64,000 nt of DNA, from the NCBI GenBank assembly GCA_002082245.2, contig NBTC02000002.1, forward strand, positions 4,154,001 to 4,218,000, given 5' to 3'. This document shows, one piece after another, positions 1 through 9,092 of this stretch. The notes below the pieces were generated by a model. It had not been told where the DNA came from and searched no databases. It saw only the letters and a list, made by a program, of their open reading frames with translations. Position 1 is the stretch's first letter. Each line of letters starts with the position of its first letter. Both the position numbers and the translations under genes were made by a program. Source of the DNA: Yersinia enterocolitica (GTDB lineage Bacteria > Pseudomonadota > Gammaproteobacteria > Enterobacterales > Enterobacteriaceae).

Positions 1-322
1 CTGAGCGCAGCGTGGCATAGAGGTCTTCCAGGTGTTCAGCAACCTGTGCATCGTCCATCTGCAACACTTGCGCCAGTTGGCGTAGCATATGGTCAGCGGT
101 CAGCGGCACTCCTTCGCAGTGCAATGAGGCGGGGTCAATATGCAACCAGCCCCAGATACCCCGTTCGGCACTAAAGCGATAAACCGCGCCCGGTAAGGTG
201 ATGATCCATGCCTGGCCTGCTGGCGCGGCACGCAGGGTGCGTTCATATTCCAGTTCAGCCAGGATCTTGGCGATCATCTGACGGTTAACGCGCTGCCAGT
301 TGGCGTAATTGTCAGTGGTCAT
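1..322 (-). CDS. iucC: IucC, aerobactin synthetase (N-terminal part, cut by window edge)
   Basis: NIS-type siderophore synthetase that in the aerobactin pathway joins the second N6-acetyl-N6-hydroxylysine to the citrate backbone; cytoplasmic. Only the first 107 codons are inside the window. The visible protein starts MTTDNYANWQRVNRQMIAKI and contains a segment close to E. coli IucC (ERGIWGWLHID, then AEHLEDLYATL), so the identity is clear although the catalytic core is missing. The ATG overlaps the iucB stop codon as ATGA, which shows translational coupling and the gene order iucA-iucB-iucC. iucD and iutA would be expected further left, outside the window. Confidence 0.93.
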   Translation of the reverse strand, partial: MTTDNYANWQRVNRQMIAKILAELEYERTLRAAPAGQAWIITLPGAVYRFSAERGIWGWLHIDPASLHCEGVPLTADHMLRQLAQVLQMDDAQVAEHLEDLYATLRS

Positions 323-1269
323 ACCGTACCCTCTTGGAAGAAATCTGCGCGCTGATTCACTATCAGCCGCGAGCGTTTATGCGGGAAATCAAACTCTTTC
401 AAGGTGTGGTAGCCCGCGGCAGGCAGGTGGCGGAACAGGCGCTGGTTATCGGCGCGTGGCTCAGCTACTACCCGGGTTGTGCGTGGTTCATCCAGATACA
501 GATAGTGTGTCAGGCCACGTAACCAACTGCGGATGTATTGCGCTCCTCGCCAGCGCTCTTCACCTACCAGCATGTGTAGTCCACGATCAAAAGGCTGCCA
601 ACGGTAATGGCGACCAATCCGGTCTTCTGCTGCCCAATAAACTTCGAAATAACCAAAAGGTTGATCGTCAAAGCAACCCAAGAGCGGATAGCAATAATGC
701 GAATCCAACTGACGTTGCAGATACGCTGCCTGAACCTCAAGCGGGCCACTCATTTCCCAAAAAGCATCTACGCGCGGCGAGTTCATCCAGCGGGTAAACT
801 GCTCTGTGTCGCGATCAATTTCCGGTAAGCGGAAGCTCAGGGTATGTTTAATGTGCGGATCGAAACGGCGATAAACTTCGCCGTTAGGGCGCGCAGCACG
901 TTGTGGGAACCAGATATCTCGCTCGGCGTCATACTGCATCTGATCAGTCGCCCGATGGCGTTCCGCTCCCAGCCACAGTGGTAGTTGATAAAATAGATCC
1001 CGTGCCAGATAGTCGCCATAGCTCAAGGCAAACACGGCCTGTGCTTGCGGCTCTTCCCGCCACTCTGCATAGGGCAACGCAATACCGGTTAATTGCGGTG
1101 CAGCAACGAACAACTGATCCAATGCCGGTACCAGCCAGCCTGGTGGCAATGGTCCGGGTGAGTGCAATACCGCGCTGCCGTCCAACCCTAAGCTGAGGGT
1201 CAGATTTTTTTCCAACTGTTCACAGCGAAAACTGCCTGCGGAGTGCATCAACTTAGCTTGTGGCATCAT
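319..1269 (-). CDS. iucB: IucB, N6-hydroxylysine O-acetyltransferase
   Basis: GNAT-fold enzyme that acetylates N6-hydroxylysine to give the hydroxamate of aerobactin. The 316-residue product is the usual IucB length (about 315) and has the family's C-terminal acetyltransferase region, with stretches such as CFDDQPFGYFEVYWAAEDRI, HYRWQPFDRGLHMLVGEERW and RADNQRLFRHLPAAGYHTLK that match E. coli IucB closely as I remember it. Two adjacent ATG codons (1269 and 1266) could start the protein; the first overlaps the iucA stop as ATGA, so translation is coupled to iucA. Its own stop overlaps the iucC start in the same way. Expression should follow the Fur-controlled promoter upstream of iucA. Confidence 0.95.
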   Translation of the reverse strand: MMPQAKLMHSAGSFRCEQLEKNLTLSLGLDGSAVLHSPGPLPPGWLVPALDQLFVAAPQLTGIALPYAEWREEPQAQAVFALSYGDYLARDLFYQLPLWLGAERHRATDQMQYDAERDIWFPQRAARPNGEVYRRFDPHIKHTLSFRLPEIDRDTEQFTRWMNSPRVDAFWEMSGPLEVQAAYLQRQLDSHYCYPLLGCFDDQPFGYFEVYWAAEDRIGRHYRWQPFDRGLHMLVGEERWRGAQYIRSWLRGLTHYLYLDEPRTTRVVAEPRADNQRLFRHLPAAGYHTLKEFDFPHKRSRLIVNQRADFFQEGTV

Positions 1270-3029
1270 TGGGCAACTCCCAGGCGCTCTTGGTGAGGGA
1301 AACGAAATGGGTTTGCGAAATCAAAGTAGATAACTGCCGGATCAACGATGGTATTTTCATTGTGGTCATGCAGATAACAGAAGAAATTACCCTTGCAGTT
1401 CCAATGCGTGCTATCGAGTACGTAATCTAAACAAAGGGTATTTTTAGCCGTAGCCCGCAGGTTATGGAGTGCGTCGCGCACCCGCATCATCAGATTCTCT
1501 TCGCTGTCGAAACCGGCAGCCGCTAATGCGGCGGTTACTGCCAGACTGGAGTTGACTAGCAAGTAATAGGGGAAATAGCGCAGTAGTTGTTGTTCAGTGA
1601 AGCGGTTTTCCGCTCCGGCTTCGCCAATTTCTTCCAGCCACGGTGTGGCATCTTGGGTAAAGCCGCTGCCCTGACAGTCGCGATACAACATACCGATCGG
1701 CAAGTCTTGTTGCATTTCTACCAGAATGTTTTGCTGATGGGCTAATAGCACCAAACCGTAATCAGCTTCGGTGCTGAACAGTGGTAATAAGACCTGTTGG
1801 CAATAGGCATCCAGCCAGCAGTGGGTGGCCTGGCGTAACGGAAGATTTAGACGCGCCGCCAAACGGCGCACTGCGGCAACCAGCAAACTGTCGCCTCCAT
1901 CTGGCGCGGCCTGAGTTAAGGTGACCAGCACATTGGTTTGAGCATCTGGCTGGCTGAACAACAGGTTGTCGCGTAGCACCATCAGACTCTCCTCTTGCAC
2001 CGTGCCATCAGCGGAACATAAACCGGCCCAACCGTCCTCCTGCATGACCCTGAAGGTTGGATAGCGCGTTTGTAGTGCTTGCCAGCGCGGGGTTTGAGCC
2101 AAGCGGGCCAAGCGAATTCCACGTTTAGCTTCTTTTACCGATAGCGTACGTACCGAGTTGGTCAGGCGGACACTGAGGGAAAACTTGATCATGTCGCGAT
2201 TTGATGGGCTATACAGCGAACGCGAGGAACTGGTCGGCAGCCAGCGTTCACCTGCTTCACCCAAGTCTTGCAGTGCTTTCAGTTGTACCAACTGCTGACA
2301 CCACTCTTGGGACAACAGGTGATCAGCCTGCCAGGGGTGCATCGGCAGCAGCCAAATATCATCGGTAAAGTGTGCCAGTAGCTGTGGTGCACTCTCGCTG
2401 GCAAAACGTTGCAGACGTTGTTGCAGTGTCAGGGTGAGACTCTCACCGCGCAAAAAGCGTTTATCCACGGCAAACCAGCGTAGTGGAAAACGAGCGGCAA
2501 AGTCTGGCAGATAGCGATGGGCCTCTTTTTCATTGAAGGGTTCATGGGATTTTGGCGCTGGATGGAAGGCATGACCGACCAATAAGCCTTGCTCAGCCTG
2601 AGCAAAATTGAGTGGCTTATCACGCAGTGACGGCCAATCCAGACGAATATTGATAGCCTGTTGGGTGTTGTCATGACTTTCCAGAACCCGCTGGCGGAAA
2701 CGTGTAACCACCTCATCTGACAGGTCACCTTTTACTGCGGGTTTATCCAACAACAAGGTCACCAACTGTTCCATGCCAAGTGCCGTACCCGCCCCATCGT
2801 CCTGCTGATATAGATAGGCTGGGAACAGATAGTGATGATGTTGTGTTGGGGATATATGGCGTAAAGCAATACGAATAGCTTGTGACGATGAAAGAGGGAT
2901 ATGGAGCTGTGGATAGGGTTGATTGTTTGCTGTCGGAAGGATTTGCCAGTCCCGGGTTTCACGCATCAATGCGTTGAGGAAACATTGCGCAGCCACATCG
3001 GTTGTCGCGGTTTCTAACTGGATAGTCAT
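1266..3029 (-). CDS. iucA: IucA, aerobactin synthetase first ligase
   Basis: NIS synthetase that couples citrate with the first N6-acetyl-N6-hydroxylysine using ATP. The protein is about 587 residues, near the family length of 574, and carries blocks typical of IucA: TDVAAQCFLNAL at the N-terminus, VGHAFHPAPKSHEPFN, LPMHPWQADHLLSQEW, SSRDMIKFSLSVRLTNSVRT-like core and KGNFFCYLHDHNENTIVDP near the end. An upstream TTG in frame at 3053 would add eight residues, but the ATG at 3029 gives a start (MTIQLETATTDVAAQ) that aligns with the E. coli protein, so I chose it. First gene of the iucABC operon, transcribed leftwards from the Fur-box promoter shared with the divergent MFS gene. Confidence 0.95.
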   Translation of the reverse strand: MTIQLETATTDVAAQCFLNALMRETRDWQILPTANNQPYPQLHIPLSSSQAIRIALRHISPTQHHHYLFPAYLYQQDDGAGTALGMEQLVTLLLDKPAVKGDLSDEVVTRFRQRVLESHDNTQQAINIRLDWPSLRDKPLNFAQAEQGLLVGHAFHPAPKSHEPFNEKEAHRYLPDFAARFPLRWFAVDKRFLRGESLTLTLQQRLQRFASESAPQLLAHFTDDIWLLPMHPWQADHLLSQEWCQQLVQLKALQDLGEAGERWLPTSSSRSLYSPSNRDMIKFSLSVRLTNSVRTLSVKEAKRGIRLARLAQTPRWQALQTRYPTFRVMQEDGWAGLCSADGTVQEESLMVLRDNLLFSQPDAQTNVLVTLTQAAPDGGDSLLVAAVRRLAARLNLPLRQATHCWLDAYCQQVLLPLFSTEADYGLVLLAHQQNILVEMQQDLPIGMLYRDCQGSGFTQDATPWLEEIGEAGAENRFTEQQLLRYFPYYLLVNSSLAVTAALAAAGFDSEENLMMRVRDALHNLRATAKNTLCLDYVLDSTHWNCKGNFFCYLHDHNENTIVDPAVIYFDFANPFRFPHQERLGVAQ

Positions 3030-3055
3030 TATTCCATGCCACTCTTGATTCAATT

Positions 3056-3092
3056 GAGAATCATTCTTATATCAATAATATTTATCATTATC
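3056..3092. promoter_or_regulatory. Fur boxes in divergent iucA / MFS promoter
   Basis: The 95-bp gap between the divergent iucA and MFS genes is very AT-rich. Positions 3074-3092 match the 19-bp Fur consensus GATAATGATAATCATTATC at 15 of 19 positions, counted by eye. A second, weaker match (GAGAATCATTCTT, 10 of 13 against the inner consensus) lies at 3056-3068. Paired sites are known for the E. coli aerobactin promoter. Iron-replete Fur would be expected to repress both directions. Confidence 0.85.
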
Positions 3093-3124
3093 AATTAACT
3101 TATGATACAGTTTTTCTATTAAAT

Positions 3125-4390
3125 ATGCATAAATCCCCTATGTTATTAACGGTTAATTCACTTTTAATGCAAATTTCATCACAGTCTGAAACACGTTCAA
3201 GCGGGCATATACCTTCTTCTAATTGGCCGTTAGCCTTTTGTGCCGGCTTGCTGGGGATTGGGCAGAACGGTTTATTGGTCATGTTACCGGTATTGGTTAG
3301 CAGAACACATCTGTCACTGTCGGTGTGGGCCGGTTTACTTACCCTCGGATCCATGCTGTTTTTGATCGGATCACCGTGGTGGGGACGGCAATCGGAGGTT
3401 CGTGGGTGTAAATTTGTGGTCATCATGGCGCTGGCTGGCTACTTGCTAAGTTTTGTGTTGTTGACGCTGGCGGTATGGGGCTTAGCAGCGGGATGGTTAC
3501 CGGAGATGGTCGGGCTGGGTGGGCTGATTGTGGCACGTATTATCTATGGCCTGACAGTCTCAGGCATGGTGCCCGCCTGCCAGACCTGGGCCTTGCAGCG
3601 CGCAGTGTATGAGCAGCGCATGGCTGCATTAGCTACCATCAGTTCAGGCTTGAGTTGTGGTCGTCTTCTTGGCCCACTTTGTGCCGCTCTTGCCCTCTCA
3701 ATACACCCAATGGCACCGCTGTGGTTGATGGCAATAGCACCATTGATCGCACTGTTGGTGGTCTGTTGCCAATACAATGATCCGCCATTGCCGCCGGTTG
3801 CACATCAACAAAATCATTTACGTTTCAGCATGCTACCCTATTTACTCTGTGCACTGCTGCTGGCGGCAGTTGTCAGCCTGATGCAGCTTGGTCTGGCACC
3901 GCATTTAAACCAATTATTCAGGCATTCAGCCACCATGGTGAGCCACCATGTGGCAATTTTGCTTAGCGTGGCCGCAGGTTGTACCTTGTTGGCTCAGTTT
4001 TTGGTGGTACGCCCCCAACGTTTCAGCCCCTCTCAGCTTCTGTTGGTGGCAGCGTTATTCATGGTAGGTGGTTTAGGATTGATGTGTACCCAGCCATTGG
4101 TATTATTCTATGCGGGGTGTGCGCTAGCTTCTTTCGGTGCGGCGATGGCAACGCCGGGTTACCAATTGATGCTGAACGATAAATTATCCACGGGCAAAGG
4201 TTCCGGGGTGATAGCGACCAGCCATACATTGGGTTATGGCATGAGTGCGTTGATGGTGCCGTTAGTAGCAAAATTTTACGGTGAGTCGCAGTTGATTGCT
4301 GCGGCTCTGATGATGGCCGTTCTGTTGGGCGGGATAAGTGGCTGGCTGTGGTGCCAGCATCGGGTCACAGCACATTCTGCGGGAGAGTAA
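3125..4390 (+). CDS. shiF: ShiF-like MFS transporter of the aerobactin locus
   Basis: Predicted 12-helix major facilitator protein of 421 residues in the inner membrane. Hydrophobic helices run through the whole length (for example WPLAFCAGLLGIGQNGLLVM, then LLVAALFMVGGLGLMCTQPL). An MFS gene called shiF sits in the same divergent position next to iucA in E. coli and Shigella aerobactin islands and has been proposed to help siderophore export. Assignment here rests on that position and on MFS character, so the exact substrate is inferred. The N-terminal 30 residues are polar; ATG codons at 3125, 3140 and 3167 are all possible starts. The 3' end is followed after five bases by the flavin reductase gene, whose ribosome site (GGGAGAG) lies over this stop codon, so the two form an operon under the Fur boxes. 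Confidence 0.8.
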   Translation: MHKSPMLLTVNSLLMQISSQSETRSSGHIPSSNWPLAFCAGLLGIGQNGLLVMLPVLVSRTHLSLSVWAGLLTLGSMLFLIGSPWWGRQSEVRGCKFVVIMALAGYLLSFVLLTLAVWGLAAGWLPEMVGLGGLIVARIIYGLTVSGMVPACQTWALQRAVYEQRMAALATISSGLSCGRLLGPLCAALALSIHPMAPLWLMAIAPLIALLVVCCQYNDPPLPPVAHQQNHLRFSMLPYLLCALLLAAVVSLMQLGLAPHLNQLFRHSATMVSHHVAILLSVAAGCTLLAQFLVVRPQRFSPSQLLLVAALFMVGGLGLMCTQPLVLFYAGCALASFGAAMATPGYQLMLNDKLSTGKGSGVIATSHTLGYGMSALMVPLVAKFYGESQLIAAALMMAVLLGGISGWLWCQHRVTAHSAGE

Positions 4391-4395
4391 CTGTC

Positions 4396-5280
4396 ATGTC
4401 CGGCGCATCAAGCTACCGAGTTTTCGATATCAAATTGAAAGTAAAAGAAAATATCTCACCGTCACTGTTACGTTGCGTATTTGAAGGGCCAGAAGTCAAT
4501 CGTATGAAACTTGAAGCGCCAGATCAGCGTATTAAGCTGCTATTGCCCGCAGACAACGGTCTGATTACTCAGGTATCAAAAGGCGACGATTGGTATCGTA
4601 ATTACCTGACTATCCCGAAAGAGCAGCGACCGATAATGCGCACTTATACACTGCGTGCATTGCGTGCTGAGCAGAACGAGATGGACGTGGAATTTGTTTT
4701 GCACGGCGTGACCGGCCCAGCATCGGCTTGGGCAACACATGCCAAACCAGGCGATGCTATTCAGGTTGTTGCGCCGAATGCCGAGTATCAATCTGACAGT
4801 GGCGGTTATGAGTGGATCCCGCCAGCGCAGATGATGCAGGCGTTACTGATTGCCGACGAAACAGCATTACCGGCGGCGGTGGCTATTTTGGAACAGCTGG
4901 CATTACAAGCTAACCCTCCACATGTTCAAGCTTTTTTTGAGGTACCGCTGGTGGGTGATTGCATCAATCTTAAGCGATTTCCGTTTGCGCAGGTTTACTG
5001 GTTGCCACGTGATACGCCGCATCACCCCGCCCATGGCAGCTTGTTAGTTGACGCGGTACGTCAATGGGTACAAATTCCGGCTGCGGCGCAAGTCGCGGCA
5101 CAATCATTAGCAGAGAATAGTCTGGGTGGTGATGTGTTATGGGAGCGAGCCGAAGGTGCCAGTAGTTTCTATGCCTGGGTGGCGGCTGAATCCTCAACAG
5201 TGAAAGCTTTGCGCCGCTATCTGATTGGTGAACGCTGTCTGGGTCGTACTTGCGTGAACTTTATGGCGTACTGGTGTTAA
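4396..5280 (+). CDS. siderophore-interacting protein (FAD-dependent ferric-siderophore reductase, ViuB/YqjH type)
   Basis: Cytoplasmic flavoprotein expected to reduce Fe(III) from imported siderophore with NAD(P)H. The 294-residue product has the SIP-family FAD-binding motif RTYTLR near residue 85, followed by DVEFVLHGVTGPASAWA, and a C-terminal nicotinamide-binding region (SSFYAWVAAESSTVKALRRY, then LIGERCLGR). The ATG at 4396 is preceded by GGGAGAG at the end of the upstream MFS gene and was chosen over an upstream in-frame start at 4348. Its place in the aerobactin locus suggests ferric-aerobactin as substrate; E. coli aerobactin operons usually lack this gene, while Vibrio siderophore loci carry one (ViuB). 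Family assignment is firm, substrate inferred. Confidence 0.9.
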   Translation: MSGASSYRVFDIKLKVKENISPSLLRCVFEGPEVNRMKLEAPDQRIKLLLPADNGLITQVSKGDDWYRNYLTIPKEQRPIMRTYTLRALRAEQNEMDVEFVLHGVTGPASAWATHAKPGDAIQVVAPNAEYQSDSGGYEWIPPAQMMQALLIADETALPAAVAILEQLALQANPPHVQAFFEVPLVGDCINLKRFPFAQVYWLPRDTPHHPAHGSLLVDAVRQWVQIPAAAQVAAQSLAENSLGGDVLWERAEGASSFYAWVAAESSTVKALRRYLIGERCLGRTCVNFMAYWC

Positions 5281-5604
5281 TCAATTTGCTATATCAAATG
5301 CCCCTGTAAAATTAGCCCCTCTGGGCCAGTTATTCAATCCCCGTCATAAAAATGGCGGGGCAGTGACAATTTCAAATATCTTTCCCTCTCCCCTCGCAAA
5401 CACCGATGTTACGAACTGCGTAATGTATTAATAACCTATATAAATACTGACATTATGCTAATGTCAGTATTAAACCGATACCAATCATCAGTTCCAGAGT
5501 CAACAAGATTATTCAGGGGAGTTTTTTAGTGGGCGACCCTTAAAAAATAAACCCATGATGCAAATTTATTTGCAGAGCTTTGTATCAAAATAGGTGTGTT
5601 ATTT
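5281..5604 (+). promoter_or_regulatory. intergenic region upstream of the cellulose operon
   Basis: About 320 bp without a gene. It holds the hairpin at 5339-5360 and a perfect inverted repeat at 5443-5471 (13-bp arms, AATACTGACATTA and its complement, with a 3-nt TGC loop). The last 100 bp should contain the bcs promoter, but I cannot name a confident -10/-35 pair. The likely ribosome site of the first bcs gene is TAGGTG at 5591-5596. Confidence 0.55.
5339..5360 (+). terminator. hairpin after the reductase gene, possible terminator
   Basis: CCCCGTCAT / ATGGCGGGG form a 9-bp stem (one G-T pair) with an AAAA loop, 58 bp after the stop of the siderophore reductase gene. There is no T-run directly after it, so rho-independent function is uncertain, but the position between two operons fits a transcript end. 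Confidence 0.5.
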
Positions 5605-6180
5605 ATGAATAAATATGATGATATTAAGCAGTTCAAAGATAAAATAGACATGCACGATATTGATTATAAAGAAATTTCTGAAAAAGAAGTTCAAGCGGAT
5701 GCTTTTTCATGGCCGCTTATTAAACAGTTGGCTTCACAAGACAATGATTCATTTTTAGAAAATGGTCGAACTATACAGCCGACACCTCAGCTTGTTTCAG
5801 CCACTGAGTTCGCCGAGCCTGATGTGTTAAACGTGATGAGTGAACCTCACGCTATAAATAGTGATCCTCTGCTAAATACCGAGGTAACAAACCGGCCAGC
5901 CGCAATGCGATCACTGTTTCCTGCGCCACCGGTTGCCCATACTCTAGCTCCGCAGCCAGTCAATTTAAACGAACCTGCTATACCGCAAGCGGTTTCTAAA
6001 CCTATACTTACGACACAATTTTCATCCTCACCAACTGGCCCGTTGGAATCAGGTAAAAAAACTGAATTTAAAAACATTTTTTCACAAAAAGAACCACCAA
6101 AAGAGCAGGTTGTTTTTGCCGAGTCATCGCGGGATATTCCTTTACAAACGTTGTTAGAGAGCATCGCCTTATGCCGTTAG
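5605..6180 (+). CDS. bcsO: BcsO-like proline-rich cellulose accessory protein
   Basis: A 191-residue, mostly disordered protein rich in Pro, Ser and Thr, starting MNKYDDIKQFKDKIDMHDID. BcsO proteins of enterobacterial cellulose operons begin with a similar NxYDDxxxFKxK pattern, sit directly upstream of bcsQ and have no established biochemical role. The short motif RSLFPAPP in the middle and a C-terminal LQTLLESIALCR are the only ordered-looking parts. An upstream in-frame GTG at 5596 exists; the ATG at 5605 has better spacing from TAGGTG. The 3' end overlaps bcsQ by 10 bp, so the two are translated together. Identification is from position and N-terminal pattern. Confidence 0.72.
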   Translation: MNKYDDIKQFKDKIDMHDIDYKEISEKEVQADAFSWPLIKQLASQDNDSFLENGRTIQPTPQLVSATEFAEPDVLNVMSEPHAINSDPLLNTEVTNRPAAMRSLFPAPPVAHTLAPQPVNLNEPAIPQAVSKPILTTQFSSSPTGPLESGKKTEFKNIFSQKEPPKEQVVFAESSRDIPLQTLLESIALCR

Positions 6181-6974
6181 TTTGTGTATGTTCACCGAAA
6201 GGTGGTGTCGGTAAAACTACTTTTGCAGCCAATTTGGCGCACTCACTGGCACGTAGTGGTAGCAAGGTTCTACTTATTGATTTCGATGTACAAAATGCTC
6301 TGCGCTTGCACTTTGGTGTCCCTTTGTCGGATGAACGTGGTTATGTTTCTGAGTCAGGTAATGCATCTGACTGGAGCCAATTTATCCTTAAAGCGGGAAC
6401 GAATACCTTTGTCTTGCCTTATGGCGAGGTGGATGAAGCGAAACGTCTGGCTTTCGAGCATGAATTAACGGCTGATCCACATTTTTTACAACGGGGGCTA
6501 CATTCAGTCCTCAATTATCCTGGATTAGTGGTTATCGCTGATTTTCCTCCGGGACCAAGCCCGGCGTTAAAAGCGATGCAAGGGATTGCGGATATGCATT
6601 TGGTGGTGATGTTGGCAGACACGGCATCTTTATCTTTATTACCTCAAATAGAGAAAGGCAAACTTATCGGCGCCCCTTTAGATAACAAAATGGGAACCTA
6701 TTTTGTTGTTAATCAAAGTGATAATCGTCGTCAACTCAGCCATGATGTCTCACAATTCTTTGAGCAACGTCTGGGCGATAAATTGTTAGGAATGATTCAT
6801 CGGGATGAATGTGTGCCAGAAGCGAATGCTTCTCAACGTTCAATTATTGATTTCAGCCCCGTGTCAGCTGCCGCATTTGATATTGAGCTTATTAGTAAAA
6901 AAGTTGCAGCTATTTTGGGAATAAAGATCGGCGGGGGGGAGGTTTACTCTACGCCTAAACATGACTTCTATTAA
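6171..6974 (+). CDS. bcsQ: BcsQ, ParA/MinD-like ATPase of cellulose synthesis
   Basis: SIMIBI-class ATPase of 267 residues thought to localise and assist the cellulose synthase at the cell pole. The deviant Walker A motif SPKGGVGKTT is at residues 8-17, followed by LLIDFDVQNALRLHFG (Walker A', with Asp) and VVIADFPPGPSP (Walker B region). It is similar in length to E. coli BcsQ (about 250). It overlaps the preceding bcsO by 10 bp and is followed after 18 bp by bcsA. In E. coli BcsQ is required for cellulose export; the same role is inferred here. Confidence 0.93.
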   Translation: MPLVCVCSPKGGVGKTTFAANLAHSLARSGSKVLLIDFDVQNALRLHFGVPLSDERGYVSESGNASDWSQFILKAGTNTFVLPYGEVDEAKRLAFEHELTADPHFLQRGLHSVLNYPGLVVIADFPPGPSPALKAMQGIADMHLVVMLADTASLSLLPQIEKGKLIGAPLDNKMGTYFVVNQSDNRRQLSHDVSQFFEQRLGDKLLGMIHRDECVPEANASQRSIIDFSPVSAAAFDIELISKKVAAILGIKIGGGEVYSTPKHDFY

Positions 6975-6992
6975 ATACTGGCTGAATTCAAG

Positions 6993-9092
6993 ATGAAGAA
7001 AATTCAATTTTATCTTCTGTTGTTACTGTTATTGCCAATCGCTATCTTGGTTGTTGTTACACCAATGGACAGTGAGAAGCAGTACATTTTTGCATTATTC
7101 AGCATTGCTGCGTTCTTTTTACTTGGCATAAGTAAAAGCAGAAAAGTAACAATAGTAATGACAGTATTGTCATTTTTGATGTCATCCCGATATATTTATT
7201 GGCGCACGACTGAAACGCTTCATTTTGGTTCTGTAACCGAGACAATATTAGGCATACTTCTTTATAGTGCAGAACTTTACATCTGGATTATTCTAAGTCT
7301 TAGTTATTTACAGACTATTTGGCCATTAAAACGAACGATTGAACCGCTGCCTGAGAATACCGATTTATGGCCAACGGTTGATGTTTACATTCCTACCTAT
7401 AATGAAAGTCTGGATGTGGTTAGAGATACGATTCTGGCAGCCCAATGTATTGATTACCCAAAAGAAAAAATAAAAATATATGTATTGGATGACGGAAAAC
7501 GAACTGAGTTCGCTGTATTTGCTGCGGATGTAGGGGTTGGTTATATCACTCGAAATGATAACCGTCATGCTAAAGCCGGTAACCTTAACCATGCGATGAA
7601 GATTACGCAGGGGGAGTTAATCTGCGTTTTTGATTGTGACCACGTAGCTACCCGCGGTTTTTTACAGGCCACGGTGGGTGGGTTCCTGGTTGATAAGCGG
7701 TTGGCGTTGCTCCAGACGCCACACTACTTTTACTCCCCCGATCCGTTTGAGCGCAATCTATCAACAGGCCGTTCTGTTCCTAATGAAGGGGCCCTTTTTT
7801 ATGGCCCTATTCAGCAAGGGAACGATAACTGGAATGCGGCATTTTTCTGCGGTTCTTGTGCTGTTATTCGCCGTAAGGCATTAGATGAAATTGGTGGTTT
7901 TGCGGTAGAAACAGTCACCGAAGACTCCCATACTGCGCTGAAATTACAGCGTTTAGGTTGGAACTCAGCCTTTATTTCCATCCCACTCGCCGCGGGGCTG
8001 GCGACTGAACGTTTGGCGTTACATGTGATCCAACGGACCCGTTGGGCGCGGGGGATGACACAAATTTTCCGTGTGGATAATCCCTTGTTAGGGCGTGGGC
8101 TGAGCCTTCCTCAGCGTTTGTGTTATCTCAACGCCATGATTTATTACCAATTTGGTTTGCCACGCGTGGTCTTTTTACTCGCGCCACTGGGCTATCTTCT
8201 CTTTAACCAGAGTATTATTGCCTCGTCAGCCGAATTGATTTTCGCCTATGTTTTGCCCCATTTAATTATGTCTATTGCCATCAACTCACGCAGTAATGGC
8301 CGCTTCCGCTACTCTTTCTGGGGTGAAGTTTATGAAACCGTAATGGCATTCCATTTGGTTATTCCAACCATCGTTACGATGATTTCACCAAAACGTGGCA
8401 AGTTTAACGTGACGGATAAAGGCGACCTACTGGATAAGAGTTATTTCGATTTCAATATTGTTCGACCGCATATTATTGCAGTTGTTCTGATGTTGCTCGG
8501 CATTATATGGGGATTAGTGCGCGTAGCATTGCCAGATTATTTTGGTGTTAATCCGAATGTAATTGCACTTAATATCGCCTGGGCTACTTTCAGTGTCATT
8601 CTATTATTTGCGGCTATTTCTGTTGCGCGCGAGACTCGTCAGACACGTAAAACGATCCGCATTGACGTCCAGTTACCGGCCATTATTCATTATAGTAATG
8701 GCATATCACTGCGTACTCACACCCTGGACTTGTCAATGGGCGGGGTTCGTCTGGCGATTAAAGACCAACATTTCCCAACTGAGGGTATTGAAGAGGTGGA
8801 GCTGATGTTACAACGCGGTGCTGTCAGTCTACCTGTCACGCTTATTGATGTTGAACTCGGTGCTGTGCGGTTGATGTTTGGTGATATTCCACTGGTTAAA
8901 CGTCGGGAACTGGTTCGTATTGTGTTGGCCCGTGCAGATGCCTGGATTACCGAGCCTTATCCTCAGGATCGACCATTACATTCATTACTCAGCATTATTC
9001 GTTGTGCGTTTGAACTCTTTTATCTGCCGTGGAAGCAACGTCGGGCTAGAAAAAGAAAGCTGGCCCTCCAGAAAAAAGGAAATGCGGCATGA
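6993..9092 (+). CDS. bcsA: BcsA, cellulose synthase catalytic subunit
   Basis: Inner-membrane family 2 glycosyltransferase that polymerises UDP-glucose into beta-1,4-glucan and passes the chain through its own channel. Visible motifs: DDG near residue 166, FDCDH (DxD) near 212, TED near 308 and QRTRW (QxxRW) near 346. They are followed by membrane helices and a C-terminal PilZ domain with RETRQTRKTIR near 545 and DLSMGGVRL near 578, the c-di-GMP-binding signature, so activity should depend on c-di-GMP. At 699 residues it lacks the long N-terminal extension of E. coli BcsA (872) and resembles the shorter form found with bcsD-containing operons. The stop overlaps the bcsB start as ATGA. Confidence 0.98.
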   Translation: MKKIQFYLLLLLLLPIAILVVVTPMDSEKQYIFALFSIAAFFLLGISKSRKVTIVMTVLSFLMSSRYIYWRTTETLHFGSVTETILGILLYSAELYIWIILSLSYLQTIWPLKRTIEPLPENTDLWPTVDVYIPTYNESLDVVRDTILAAQCIDYPKEKIKIYVLDDGKRTEFAVFAADVGVGYITRNDNRHAKAGNLNHAMKITQGELICVFDCDHVATRGFLQATVGGFLVDKRLALLQTPHYFYSPDPFERNLSTGRSVPNEGALFYGPIQQGNDNWNAAFFCGSCAVIRRKALDEIGGFAVETVTEDSHTALKLQRLGWNSAFISIPLAAGLATERLALHVIQRTRWARGMTQIFRVDNPLLGRGLSLPQRLCYLNAMIYYQFGLPRVVFLLAPLGYLLFNQSIIASSAELIFAYVLPHLIMSIAINSRSNGRFRYSFWGEVYETVMAFHLVIPTIVTMISPKRGKFNVTDKGDLLDKSYFDFNIVRPHIIAVVLMLLGIIWGLVRVALPDYFGVNPNVIALNIAWATFSVILLFAAISVARETRQTRKTIRIDVQLPAIIHYSNGISLRTHTLDLSMGGVRLAIKDQHFPTEGIEEVELMLQRGAVSLPVTLIDVELGAVRLMFGDIPLVKRRELVRIVLARADAWITEPYPQDRPLHSLLSIIRCAFELFYLPWKQRRARKRKLALQKKGNAA

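Noticed and set aside
5281..5604. c-di-GMP riboswitch ahead of the bcs operon
   Set aside because: No GEMM-like core was recognised; only the perfect inverted repeat stands out.
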